From positions 1 to 29,168 of the forward strand of contig NZ_JBBECC010000100.1 of the NCBI RefSeq assembly GCF_040882025.1: 29,168 bases of DNA, read 5' to 3'. This DNA is from Parvibaculum sp040882025 (GTDB taxonomy: Bacteria > Pseudomonadota > Alphaproteobacteria > Parvibaculales > Parvibaculaceae). The stretch's first letter is position 1. Every line of letters starts with the position of its first letter. The position numbers were made by a program, and so were the translations under genes. Below the pieces are notes generated by a model. That model ran no database searches and was not told where the DNA came from. It was given only the letters and a program-made list of their open reading frames with translations. Below, piece after piece: positions 21,859 to 29,168 of the stretch.

Positions 21859-22779
21859 TCACTCCTTCGGAAAGTCGAGCCCCATCTCGCGGTAGCGTTC
21901 GCGGTCGTCCGACCAGTTCTCGCGCACCTTGACGAAGAGAAAGAGATGCACGCGGCACTCGAGCATCTCTTCAAGCTCCTCGCGCGCGAGCTGCCCGATC
22001 GTCTTGATCGTCTGTCCGCCCTTGCCGAGCGCGATCTTCTTCTGGCTCTCGCGCTCGACATAGATGACCTGCGCAATGCGGATCGAGCCGTCCTTTTTCT
22101 GCTCCCATTCCTCCGTCTCGACCGTCAGCGAATAGGGCAGCTCGTCATGCAGCCGCAGGAAAAGTTTCTCGCGCGTGATCTCGGCGGCGAGCGAGCGCAG
22201 CGGCACATCGGCCGCCTGGTCTTCGGGATAATGCCACGGGCCTTCCGGCATCAGCGCCGCGATATGGCGCTTGAGGTCGTCGACGCCGTCGCCCGTCAGC
22301 GCCGAAATCATGAAGGTCTCGGTGAAGATCCCCGTTTCGGCGAGCGCCGCGGCCGTCTTCAGCAGTTTCTCGCGCGCGCAGGCATCCGCCTTGTTCAGCA
22401 CAAGGATCGCTTTCCGGCCTTGCGCCTTCAGCCCCTCGACGATGCGGTCGAGATCGCTGTCGCGGCCGCTCTCCATGTCGACCATCAGCACGATGAGGTC
22501 GGCATCCCCCGCGCCCCCCCAGGCCGCATCCACCATCGCCCGGTCGAGCCGCCGCTTCGGCTTGAATATCCCCGGGGTATCCACGAACACGATCTGGGTG
22601 TTTCCTTCCATCGCGATGCCGCGGATGCGCGCGCGCGTCGTCTGCACCTTGTGGGTGACGATCGCGACCTTCGATCCGACCATCCGGTTGAGCAGAGTCG
22701 ATTTCCCCGCATTCGGCGCCCCGATTATGGCGACAAACCCGCAGCGTTGCGGTCCCGGTCGGCTGCTCTGGTTTTCCAT
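21859..22779 (-). CDS. era: GTPase Era (16S rRNA-binding, 30S assembly)
   Basis: A 306 aa GTPase that binds the 3' end of 16S rRNA and assists 30S ribosome maturation. G1 is GAPNAGKST (residues 20-28), G3 is DTPG (67-70) and G4 is NKAD (129-132). The C-terminal KH domain has KIALGKGGQTIKTIG and ends GLDFPKE. The gene follows rnc on the same strand with a 50-base gap. Its last 140 bases are duplicated at 19209-19348. Confidence 0.97.
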   Translation of the reverse strand: MENQSSRPGPQRCGFVAIIGAPNAGKSTLLNRMVGSKVAIVTHKVQTTRARIRGIAMEGNTQIVFVDTPGIFKPKRRLDRAMVDAAWGGAGDADLIVLMVDMESGRDSDLDRIVEGLKAQGRKAILVLNKADACAREKLLKTAAALAETGIFTETFMISALTGDGVDDLKRHIAALMPEGPWHYPEDQAADVPLRSLAAEITREKLFLRLHDELPYSLTVETEEWEQKKDGSIRIAQVIYVERESQKKIALGKGGQTIKTIGQLAREELEEMLECRVHLFLFVKVRENWSDDRERYREMGLDFPKE

Positions 22780-22829
22780 CTTTTCTCGTTTGTGACAGTT
22801 TTATGACAGTTTTTTGACAGAGGCCTGTT

Positions 22830-23537
22830 TCAGACCCAGACGCCCTCTGCCTCGAGCAGCGCCTGGGCGGCCGCCTGCTCCGCCTGCCGTTTCGAATTTC
22901 CCTTTGCGGCCAATGGCTTGCGCCCCTCGACCAGCACCTCGACCGTGAATTCCGGCGCGTGATCGGGGCCTTTGCGCGCCGTCTGCCTGTAGGTCGGCGC
23001 GGAGAGCCCGCTTGCATGTGCCCATTCCTGCAGCGCCGTCTTGGCGTCGCGCGGAATTTCCGTATGTTTATCAATGAGATGCGCCCATTGACCTTCGATG
23101 AAGCGGGTCGCCTCTTCCATCCCGCCATCGAGATAGAGCGCGGCGATCAGCGCCTCGCAGCCATCGGCAAGAATGGCGGATTTCTGCCGTCCGCCGGCCT
23201 TTTCCTCGCCCGCGCCCATCGTGATATAGGCACCCAGATCGATGCGCGCAGCCACCGCCGCGCACGCCTCCTTGCGGACCAAGGCATTGAATCTGATCGC
23301 CAATTCGCCTTCGTCCGCCTCCGGAAAGAGCCGCAGCAGCCAGTCGGCGACCGTGAGCGCCAGCACCCGGTCGCCCAGGAATTCGAGCCGCTGGTAGTTT
23401 TCCGGGCCCGCGCTCGGATGCGTCAGCGCCCGCGCAAGGAGCGCCATGTCCTTGAATTTATAGGACAATTTCTCTTCAAGCGCGGCGCTCAATCGGTCCA
23501 CTTGCCGATCCGGTTCCATCTGATCGCCGAGGGCCAT
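22830..23537 (-). CDS. rnc: ribonuclease III
   Basis: A 235 aa endonuclease that cuts double-stranded RNA and processes rRNA precursors. The catalytic signature RLEFLGDRVL spans residues 50-59, and EALIAALYLDGG is the second acidic site. The dsRNA-binding domain covers about 160-230, ending with GNSKRQAEQAAAQALLEAEG. The start is placed at 23537 (MALGDQMEP); an alternative ATG at 23519 is possible, and neither has a strong ribosome-binding site. The gene start overlaps the end of lepB by 49 bases, so coupling is likely. Confidence 0.95.
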   Translation of the reverse strand: MALGDQMEPDRQVDRLSAALEEKLSYKFKDMALLARALTHPSAGPENYQRLEFLGDRVLALTVADWLLRLFPEADEGELAIRFNALVRKEACAAVAARIDLGAYITMGAGEEKAGGRQKSAILADGCEALIAALYLDGGMEEATRFIEGQWAHLIDKHTEIPRDAKTALQEWAHASGLSAPTYRQTARKGPDHAPEFTVEVLVEGRKPLAAKGNSKRQAEQAAAQALLEAEGVWV

Positions 23538-24247
23538 TTCCAGAACTGCCAGAACGACGCGCTGCCGTCGGCCGAGAAGAAAATGATCTCGGCCCGGCCG
23601 ACCAGGTTCTCGAAAGGCACGTATCCGACAGAATCCGGCACGCGGCTATCGCTCGAATTGTCGCGATTGTCGCCCATCATGAAGTAATGGCCCTCGGGAA
23701 CGATGTAGAGACCCGTATTGTCCCACACACTGTTCGGAACCATGTCCAGCGTAATATAGGAAACGCCGTTGGGCAGCGTCTCCATATACTGTGGAATACG
23801 GCGCACATTGCCCGAAGAATTTCGCTCTATGAAGTCATCCACGCGCTGGCGCGGCACCGCCACATCGTTGATGTAGAGAACCCCGTCCTGCATCTGCACG
23901 GTGTCGCCGGGTAACCCTATGACGCGCTTGATGAAATCGGTCCGGTTGTCGGTCGGCACCTTGAACACCGCGATGTCGCCCCGATCGGGCGCCGAACCCA
24001 GTACCCGTCCGCTGAAGATCCCCGGACTGAACGGCAGCGAATGCCGCGAATAGCCGTAACTGTATTTGGAAACAAAGAGATAGTCGCCAATCAGCAGCGT
24101 CGATTCCATCGAACTCGAGGGAATGAAAAAGGGCTGGAAGAGCAAGGCCCGGATGAAAAGCGCAATCAGCAGCGCATAGCCGATGGTCCGTACATTCTCG
24201 GCCAGCGACCCGCTGCGCAGTTTCTTCGCGTTTTCCATCATCGTCAT
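23489..24247 (-). CDS. lepB: signal peptidase I
   Basis: A 252 aa membrane protease that removes signal peptides from Sec- and Tat-exported proteins. One membrane span lies at about residues 20-40. The catalytic Ser is in PSSSMES (Ser46), and the Lys is in DFIKRVIGLPGD. YFMMGDNRDNSSDSR is box E. The start at 24247 (MTMMENAKK) is chosen because AGGAG stands 8 bases upstream; the open frame continues further but into acpS. The 68-base gap to acpS shows no other feature. Confidence 0.95.
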   Translation of the reverse strand: MTMMENAKKLRSGSLAENVRTIGYALLIALFIRALLFQPFFIPSSSMESTLLIGDYLFVSKYSYGYSRHSLPFSPGIFSGRVLGSAPDRGDIAVFKVPTDNRTDFIKRVIGLPGDTVQMQDGVLYINDVAVPRQRVDDFIERNSSGNVRRIPQYMETLPNGVSYITLDMVPNSVWDNTGLYIVPEGHYFMMGDNRDNSSDSRVPDSVGYVPFENLVGRAEIIFFSADGSASFWQFWKWPSAIRWNRIGKWTD

Positions 24248-24315
24248 CTTCCGGCTCCTGCCCCTCGAAAACGGCGGACCATACCACAATCGGCCGCCGC
24301 GTCTGCCCCCCGGGT

Positions 24316-24717
24316 TCAGCCCCGCGGAACTGCGGAAATGATAACAAAAGCCTGTGCTTGCGGGTGGTCGTCCGTGATCGTCAGATGAATAATCGCCTCC
24401 ATCCCCGCCGGTGTGATCTCCGCGAGCCGCGCCAGTGCGCCGCCCGTCAGCGCCATGGTCGGCTGTCCCGAGCGCAGATTGACGACACCCATGTCGCGCC
24501 AGAATATGCCGCGCCGGAAGCCGGTTCCAAGCGCCTTCGAACAGGCCTCTTTCGCCGCGAAACGCTTGGCATATGAAGCCGCCCGCATGCGCCGGCTTTC
24601 GGATTTGCGCCGCTCGACATCCGTGAATATCCGCTCGATAAAGCGCTCGCCGAACCGCTCGAGCGTCAACTCGATGCGGCGTATGTCGATGATATCGTTG
24701 CCTATTCCAAGGATCAT
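24316..24717 (-). CDS. acpS: holo-[acyl-carrier-protein] synthase
   Basis: A 133 aa enzyme that transfers phosphopantetheine from CoA to acyl carrier protein. The N-terminus MILGIGNDIIDIRRIE carries the metal-binding Asp8, and RFAAKEACSKALGTG has the conserved Glu and Lys. Length is normal. Its start overlaps the pdxJ stop by two bases (ATGA-type), a common alphaproteobacterial arrangement. Confidence 0.95.
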   Translation of the reverse strand: MILGIGNDIIDIRRIELTLERFGERFIERIFTDVERRKSESRRMRAASYAKRFAAKEACSKALGTGFRRGIFWRDMGVVNLRSGQPTMALTGGALARLAEITPAGMEAIIHLTITDDHPQAQAFVIISAVPRG

Positions 24718-25502
24718 CGGCGGTCCTCCGCACCGGGCAGCGCCGCCCGCCCGCCGGCCCGCGCCTCGTCCATCACCATGCGCATCCGCCTGATGCTTCC
24801 GTCGAGCCCGGTAAAGATCGCCTCGCCGACCAGAAAATGGCCGATATTGAGTTCCGTCAGCTCCGGCAGCGCCGCAACGGGCGCCACCGTGTCGAATGTC
24901 AGCCCGTGCCCCGCATGGACTTCAAGACCCATGGCAGCGCCGTTGCGCGCGGCCCCGGCAAGCCGTGCCATCTCCGCGTCGCGCTTGGCATTTTCATGCG
25001 CCAGCGCCGCGTCGCAATAGGCGCCCGTATGCAATTCCACGATATGGGCGCCGAGCGAACGCGCCGCTTCGAGTTGTCTTGTCTCCGCATTGATAAACAA
25101 GGACACGCGGATTCCCTTGTCCGAAAGCCGCGCGACAACCGGTGCCAGATAATTGTGAAGCCCCGCCGCGTCGAGCCCGCCCTCCGTCGTTACCTCCTCG
25201 CGCCGCTCCGGCACGATGCAACAGGCGTTGGGTACATGGCGAAGCGCGATGTCGAGCATCTCGGGCGTCGCCGCCATTTCGAGGTTGAGCGGCAACCCAA
25301 TCTCGCCTTTCAGCCGTGCGATATCCCCGTCGCGTATGTGCCGTCGATCTTCACGCAGATGGGCAGTAATGCCGTCGGCCCCTGCCGCCGCGGCAACTCT
25401 GGCCGCACGCACGGGATCGGGATGCTCGCCGCCACGCGCATTCCGAATTGTCGCGACATGATCGATATTGACGCCGAGGCGCAGGTGAGGTGTCGGGCTC
25501 AT
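24714..25502 (-). CDS. pdxJ: pyridoxine 5'-phosphate synthase
   Basis: A 262 aa TIM-barrel enzyme that condenses 1-deoxyxylulose-5-phosphate with aminoacetone-3-phosphate to make pyridoxine phosphate, the last ring-forming step of DXP-dependent vitamin B6 synthesis. LGVNIDHVATIRNARGG and GADGITAHLREDRRHI are signatures, and EVHAGHGLTFD lies near the end. The start at 25502 (MSPTPHLRLGVN) is preferred over an upstream in-frame start that overlaps the DUF2062 gene. Confidence 0.95.
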   Translation of the reverse strand: MSPTPHLRLGVNIDHVATIRNARGGEHPDPVRAARVAAAAGADGITAHLREDRRHIRDGDIARLKGEIGLPLNLEMAATPEMLDIALRHVPNACCIVPERREEVTTEGGLDAAGLHNYLAPVVARLSDKGIRVSLFINAETRQLEAARSLGAHIVELHTGAYCDAALAHENAKRDAEMARLAGAARNGAAMGLEVHAGHGLTFDTVAPVAALPELTELNIGHFLVGEAIFTGLDGSIRRMRMVMDEARAGGRAALPGAEDRR

Positions 25503-25530
25503 GCTCGCTGTTTCCGTTTTTCGTCCATGG

Positions 25531-26112
25531 TCATTCACGCATATCGCCTGCAGGTGGCTGGGAATCGGGGAACAGTACAAGCGCACGCTCCGCGAGCCGC
25601 CGCCGTCGACGCAACTGGTAGGCCTCGACGCCGCTGCGCGTCACAACATAGGTTACACACCCGAGAACGATGCCGACCGGAATCGCACCGACCGTCAGCG
25701 GCACCAGCAGCGGCAGTATCATGTCGAAGGCGCGATCGCTCTGCAGCGTTTCCGCGATATCCGGGTCCGCCCCCACCGGCGCCCCCACCATATAGCGGCC
25801 GACCTCATAGACGATGAACCAGATGGCGGGAAAGGTCAGCGGGTTGCCGACAAATGTACCGATAGCGCTGGCAATCAGATTGCCTCGCAATATCCATGCG
25901 ACGAGCATCGCAATCAGTATATGAAACCCGAAAAATGGCGTGCAGGATGCGAAGACGCCCGCAGCGACGCCCATGGCGATCGCATGCGGCGTTCCCGACA
26001 GACGCCAGATTCGCCGCCATCCATACTGGATGGCACGCTTCCAGCCCGCGCTCGGCCAGAATGTTTCCCGGAGTTTCCGGAGTGGATGAAGTTCGACGCG
26101 ACGCCGAAACAA
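25531..26112 (-). CDS. DUF2062 membrane protein
   Basis: A 193 aa protein of the DUF2062 family. It has a basic N-terminus, then HAIAMGVAAGVFASCTPFFGFH and AIGTFVGNPLTFPAIW (family signature), with three to four membrane spans and a basic C-terminal tail. Function unknown. The start is a TTG at 26112, supported by an AGAGGAG ribosome-binding site 9 bases upstream. It lies 14 bases after the pyrE stop, so it is probably in the same operon. Confidence 0.85.
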   Translation of the reverse strand: MFRRRVELHPLRKLRETFWPSAGWKRAIQYGWRRIWRLSGTPHAIAMGVAAGVFASCTPFFGFHILIAMLVAWILRGNLIASAIGTFVGNPLTFPAIWFIVYEVGRYMVGAPVGADPDIAETLQSDRAFDMILPLLVPLTVGAIPVGIVLGCVTYVVTRSGVEAYQLRRRRRLAERALVLFPDSQPPAGDMRE

Positions 26113-26126
26113 GGGGATCGTCTCCT

Positions 26127-26711
26127 CTAGGCGATGCCGCGGCTGCCGGGCTTTTCAGCCGGCAGTGCCGCAAGCTCTTTCGGGAGCTTGTCGGCCGGGT
26201 AGGCCGGTATGTCTATGCGGGCAAGCGAAATGAGCTTGGCACCGACCTTCGCCTTGCCACCCGAGCGGTCAATAAGGCACGCCGCGGCGACAACCTTCGC
26301 GCCGGTCTTGCGAATAGCCTGAATGCATTCGCGGGATGACAATCCAGTCGTCACGATATCCTCGACCATCACCACTCGCATGCCTTTCTTGAGCGGAAAT
26401 CCCCGCCGCAACACGAACTCACCTTTTTCCCGCTCGACATACATTGCCGGCACCTTCAGGTAGCGGGCCGTCTCATAACCCGGAATGATCCCGCCGACAG
26501 CGGGCGAAACAATGGCATCGAACGATCCATCAACCTCCTCTTCGATCCTGGCCGCCAGTGCCTTGCAGAGCCGGGCCGTCCGCTTGGGATTCATGAACAC
26601 GAGCGCCTTTTGCAGAAAGATCGGACTGTGCAGACCGGACGACAAAATAAAATGCCCTCTCAACAGCGCGCCGGCTTTTTCGAATTCTTTCAGAACTTTG
26701 GCTTCTTTCAT
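26127..26711 (-). CDS. pyrE: orotate phosphoribosyltransferase
   Basis: A 194 aa enzyme of pyrimidine synthesis that joins orotate and PRPP to give OMP. The PRPP-binding motif VVMVEDIVTTG spans residues 113-123. GHFILSSGLHSP and AVGGIIPGYE are typical. The start is the ATG at 26711 with GGTGAG upstream; a GTG four codons earlier is a possible alternative. It lies 41 bases after rsh on the same strand. Confidence 0.95.
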   Translation of the reverse strand: MKEAKVLKEFEKAGALLRGHFILSSGLHSPIFLQKALVFMNPKRTARLCKALAARIEEEVDGSFDAIVSPAVGGIIPGYETARYLKVPAMYVEREKGEFVLRRGFPLKKGMRVVMVEDIVTTGLSSRECIQAIRKTGAKVVAAACLIDRSGGKAKVGAKLISLARIDIPAYPADKLPKELAALPAEKPGSRGIA

Positions 26712-26752
26712 TTTTGTGCTCACCGGCTTCCGAGTGTTAAAAGTAAGGCGTG

Positions 26753-28903
26753 TCAGTGTCGCGGACGCGCGACAGTATTGACGCAGGACAGTCCGTTCAG
26801 CGCCGACATGATGCGTGTCAAATGTTTGATGTCCCGAACATCGAGGTCGATCTGCAAATCGTAGAAATCGGCATCGCGCTGCGCCAGCGTCAAATTGGAA
26901 ATATTGCTTCCATAGTCGGCGATCAACGTCGCGATATGGCCAAGCGAACCAACTTCGTTGCGCGCCGTGACACGCAGACGCGCCGGGAATGTCTGCGGTA
27001 TTTCCGGATCGATGTCCCACGTCACGTCGATCCAGCGCGACGGTTCGCCATCGAACGTCTCGAGCGTCGGCGCATCGATCGGATAGACCGTAACGCCCTC
27101 GCCAGGCATCATGATACCGACAATCCGCTCGCCCGGAAGCGGGAAGGTATCGGGTGCAAACTGGATACCGAGACCCGCGCCGCGGCCTGTCACACGCACC
27201 GCGCCATTGCGTTCGTCCTTCCCGTTCGGCTTGGATATTCGCTTGCGGCCACGCTTGGCAATCGGCTCCTCAGGATAAACCATGTGTAGCACTTGCACCG
27301 GACTGATCGTGCCGTCTCCCACAGATGCGAGAAGTTCGTTAACGTCGGATTTACGGAGCGGTCCAAGCGCTCGTTCAAGAATCGTATCGGAGGCATCCTT
27401 GCCCGCCGCCTCGAATGCACTCTTGAGAATCTGTCGGCCCAGACGGCTGAATTCCGCTTGCTTGGCCGCGCGGATCGACCGCCGGATCGCCGAGCGCGCC
27501 TTGCCGGTCGCGACAAATGCTTCCCATGCGGGGGATGGTCGCTGCACCTGCGAGCGAATGATCTCGACTTCATCGCCGTTTTCGAGTCTGGTGCGAAGCG
27601 GCATATGCCGCCCGTTGATCTTGCTGCCAACGCAGGTGTCTCCGACCTCCGTATGGACAGCATAGGCAAAATCGATCGGTGTCGCACCACGCGGCAACGT
27701 AATGAGCAGACCGTTGGGCGTGAAACAGAAAACCTGATCGGAAAACATCTGGAGCTTGGTGTGCTCCATAAACTCTTCGGGCGTTCCGCCGTGCTCAAGC
27801 ATCTCGATCAACTGACGGAGCCAGCGGAAGGTCGCCGCGAACTCGCCTGATGCCTCGGCATCCGCCGGCCCCTCCTTGTAGAGCCAGTGCGCGGCGATAC
27901 CGTACTCGGCGATCTCGTGCATCTTGCGCGTCCTGACTTGAACCTCGGCGCGTTTCTTCTGCGGACCAATTATCGTCGTGTGGACCGAGCGATAGCCGTT
28001 GTTCTTCGGCGTCGAAATATAATCTTTGAACCGGCCCGGAACCATCGGCCAAGCCGTATGCAGGATTCCGATCGCACGGTAACAGTCCGGCACGTCATCG
28101 ACGACAACCCGGAAACCAAAAATATCGGAGAGTTGTTCCAGCGAGATGCCGCGGCGCTCCATCTTGCGCCACATCGAATAGGGACGCTTTTCCCGTCCGA
28201 TTACTTCCGCGGCAAGCCCCTCTTCCTCGAGCTTCGCCTTGATCTCGTCGGCGATCTGTTTGACCGTATCGCCGCTTTCTTCGCGGAACTCGTTGAGGCG
28301 CTTCAGCAGTGCCTCACGCGCTTCGGGATTCAGCTCCTTGAAAGCAAGGTCCTCAAGTTCCTCGCGAATTTCCTGGATACCCATACGCCCGGCAAGCGGT
28401 GCATAGATTTCCATCGTCTCCTGTGCGATACGCTGTCGCTTATCGGCCGACTCGATGAAATGCAGCGTCCGCATGTTGTGCAACCGGTCAGCGAGTTTGA
28501 CCAGAAGCACGCGAATGTCGTTTGACATCGCAAGCAGGAATTTGCGGAAATTTTCCGCCTGCTTCGACCGTTCGGAAGTGAGTTCAAGCCGGGTCAACTT
28601 GGTCACGCCATCGACGAGGCCAGCGACCTGCGCGCCGAACAGCTTCGTCAGCTCGTCCATCGTCGAGCCGGTGTCTTCCATTGTGTCGTGCAGCAGTGCG
28701 GTCACGATGGTCGCGGTATCAAGCTTGAGTTCGGTCAGGATGCCGGCGACTTCGATCGGATGGGAGAAGTAAGGGTCGCCGCTGGCGCGCATCTGATTGC
28801 CATGCTGCTTCATGGCATAGACATAGGCGCGGTTGATCAGGGCTTCGTCCGCTTTCGGATCGTAGCCGAGCACGCGATCGACGAGCTCATACTGACGCAA
28901 CAT
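26753..28903 (-). CDS. rsh: bifunctional (p)ppGpp synthetase/hydrolase (Rel/SpoT homolog)
   Basis: A 716 aa stringent-response enzyme. The HD hydrolase domain has LLHDTMEDT (His72, Asp73) and LADRLHNMRTL. The synthetase domain has RPYSMWRKM, the RFKD motif typical of bifunctional enzymes rather than RelA, and NGYRSVHTTI. A TGS domain covers about 385-450 and an ACT domain the last 75 residues. Most alphaproteobacteria have a single such enzyme that both makes and degrades (p)ppGpp. The start at 28903 has a GGAG site 9 bases upstream. It follows rpoZ after a terminator. Confidence 0.96.
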   Translation of the reverse strand: MLRQYELVDRVLGYDPKADEALINRAYVYAMKQHGNQMRASGDPYFSHPIEVAGILTELKLDTATIVTALLHDTMEDTGSTMDELTKLFGAQVAGLVDGVTKLTRLELTSERSKQAENFRKFLLAMSNDIRVLLVKLADRLHNMRTLHFIESADKRQRIAQETMEIYAPLAGRMGIQEIREELEDLAFKELNPEAREALLKRLNEFREESGDTVKQIADEIKAKLEEEGLAAEVIGREKRPYSMWRKMERRGISLEQLSDIFGFRVVVDDVPDCYRAIGILHTAWPMVPGRFKDYISTPKNNGYRSVHTTIIGPQKKRAEVQVRTRKMHEIAEYGIAAHWLYKEGPADAEASGEFAATFRWLRQLIEMLEHGGTPEEFMEHTKLQMFSDQVFCFTPNGLLITLPRGATPIDFAYAVHTEVGDTCVGSKINGRHMPLRTRLENGDEVEIIRSQVQRPSPAWEAFVATGKARSAIRRSIRAAKQAEFSRLGRQILKSAFEAAGKDASDTILERALGPLRKSDVNELLASVGDGTISPVQVLHMVYPEEPIAKRGRKRISKPNGKDERNGAVRVTGRGAGLGIQFAPDTFPLPGERIVGIMMPGEGVTVYPIDAPTLETFDGEPSRWIDVTWDIDPEIPQTFPARLRVTARNEVGSLGHIATLIADYGSNISNLTLAQRDADFYDLQIDLDVRDIKHLTRIMSALNGLSCVNTVARPRH

Positions 28904-28971
28904 TCATCGATTCTCCTGCGCCGCGCCTTGCAAACTTCCTAACGCCGTTTCTCGCAAACGCATTTCACAAA

Positions 28972-29009
28972 CAAAAGCGCCGCCCCTCACCTTCCGGCCG
29001 GGCGGCGCT
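28972..29009 (-). terminator. intrinsic terminator of rpoZ
   Basis: On the minus strand AGCGCCGCCC pairs perfectly with GGGCGGCGCT (29009-29000 with 28985-28976) over 10 bases, followed by TTTTGTTTG. It lies 48 bases after the rpoZ stop and ahead of rsh, so rsh probably has its own promoter or depends on read-through. Confidence 0.85.
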
Positions 29010-29056
29010 CAAACCGATTGACGTCTGCGCTGGGGCCAAGCCCTCCTCGCCCGTTC

Positions 29057-29168
29057 TCAGTCTTCCCCGTCCATGTCGTCCGCATCGGCCGATTTCTGCT
29101 GCGGCGAGTCGATCTGGCTTTGGATCGCGCGCAACAACTCTTCCTCGCTCATGCGGTCGGCTGACCCT
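29057..29168 (-). CDS. rpoZ: RNA polymerase omega subunit, C-terminal part
   Basis: The last 36 codons plus stop of a gene that continues beyond the window. The visible sequence begins GSADRMSEEELLRAIQSQ and ends in an acidic tail, DADDMDGED. RMSEEELLR and an acidic tail are usual for alphaproteobacterial omega, and rpoZ directly before rsh is a conserved order in the class. The N-terminal conserved core is outside the window, so the call leans on context. Confidence 0.85.
   Translation of the reverse strand, partial: GSADRMSEEELLRAIQSQIDSPQQKSADADDMDGED

Overview
The window looks like chromosomal DNA of a GC-rich alphaproteobacterium, probably of the Hyphomicrobiales/Parvibaculum type. The main evidence is the minus-strand housekeeping block rpoZ-rsh-pyrE-DUF2062-pdxJ-acpS-lepB-rnc-era, together with recO and parC. 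Other support comes from a TAT-exported TRAP binding protein, a Bpt-type aminoacyl-transferase, and several dispersed palindromic repeats of kinds common in alphaproteobacterial intergenic DNA. The species assignment is inference; no rRNA is present.

Layout. (1) 70-7119, plus strand: an RDD membrane protein, an SLC13-type anion transporter with RCK_C domains, the N-degron transferase bpt, then a TRAP transporter operon (binding protein, small permease, large permease) ending in a membrane-anchored hypothetical protein. (2) 7120-7543: gene-free, repeat-rich spacer holding a second copy of the parC 3' end and a 26-bp perfect inverted repeat. (3) 7544-11128, minus strand: parC, recO and a DksA/TraR-type zinc-finger protein, with copies of one palindromic repeat on both sides of recO. 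(4) 11129-19200, plus strand: an accessory block inside the otherwise minus-strand backbone. It carries two related cassettes, each with a structured leader, a 55-56 aa peptide ending in a GCGPEPIGLR block, and a 69 aa protein. Cassette B continues into three SAM-binding Rossmann proteins and an 80 aa protein in a tightly packed operon. A HelD-like RNA-polymerase-recycling ATPase and an MFS transporter follow. (5) 19201-19945: repeat mosaic with an era 3' fragment and a lower-GC 94 aa ORF. (6) 19949-29168, minus strand: rpiB, a CorC/HlyC-like CNNM-CBS protein, era, rnc, lepB, acpS, pdxJ, DUF2062, pyrE, rsh and the end of rpoZ.

How the genes fit together. The right-hand block is core physiology: omega subunit and (p)ppGpp metabolism, pyrimidine and PLP synthesis, ACP activation, protein export, RNA processing and ribosome assembly. 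The left side adds solute uptake and DNA topology/repair. The accessory block separates era from recO/parC, which commonly lie near each other in this class. The 3' ends of both parC and era are duplicated at block edges, so this looks like a site of repeated insertion.

The most interesting candidate for an undescribed system is the duplicated peptide cassette at 11191-13705, extended by the methyltransferase operon to 15459. In the two peptides the conserved C-terminal block is identical at protein level despite five synonymous codon changes, so it is under selection. I do not recognise its function.
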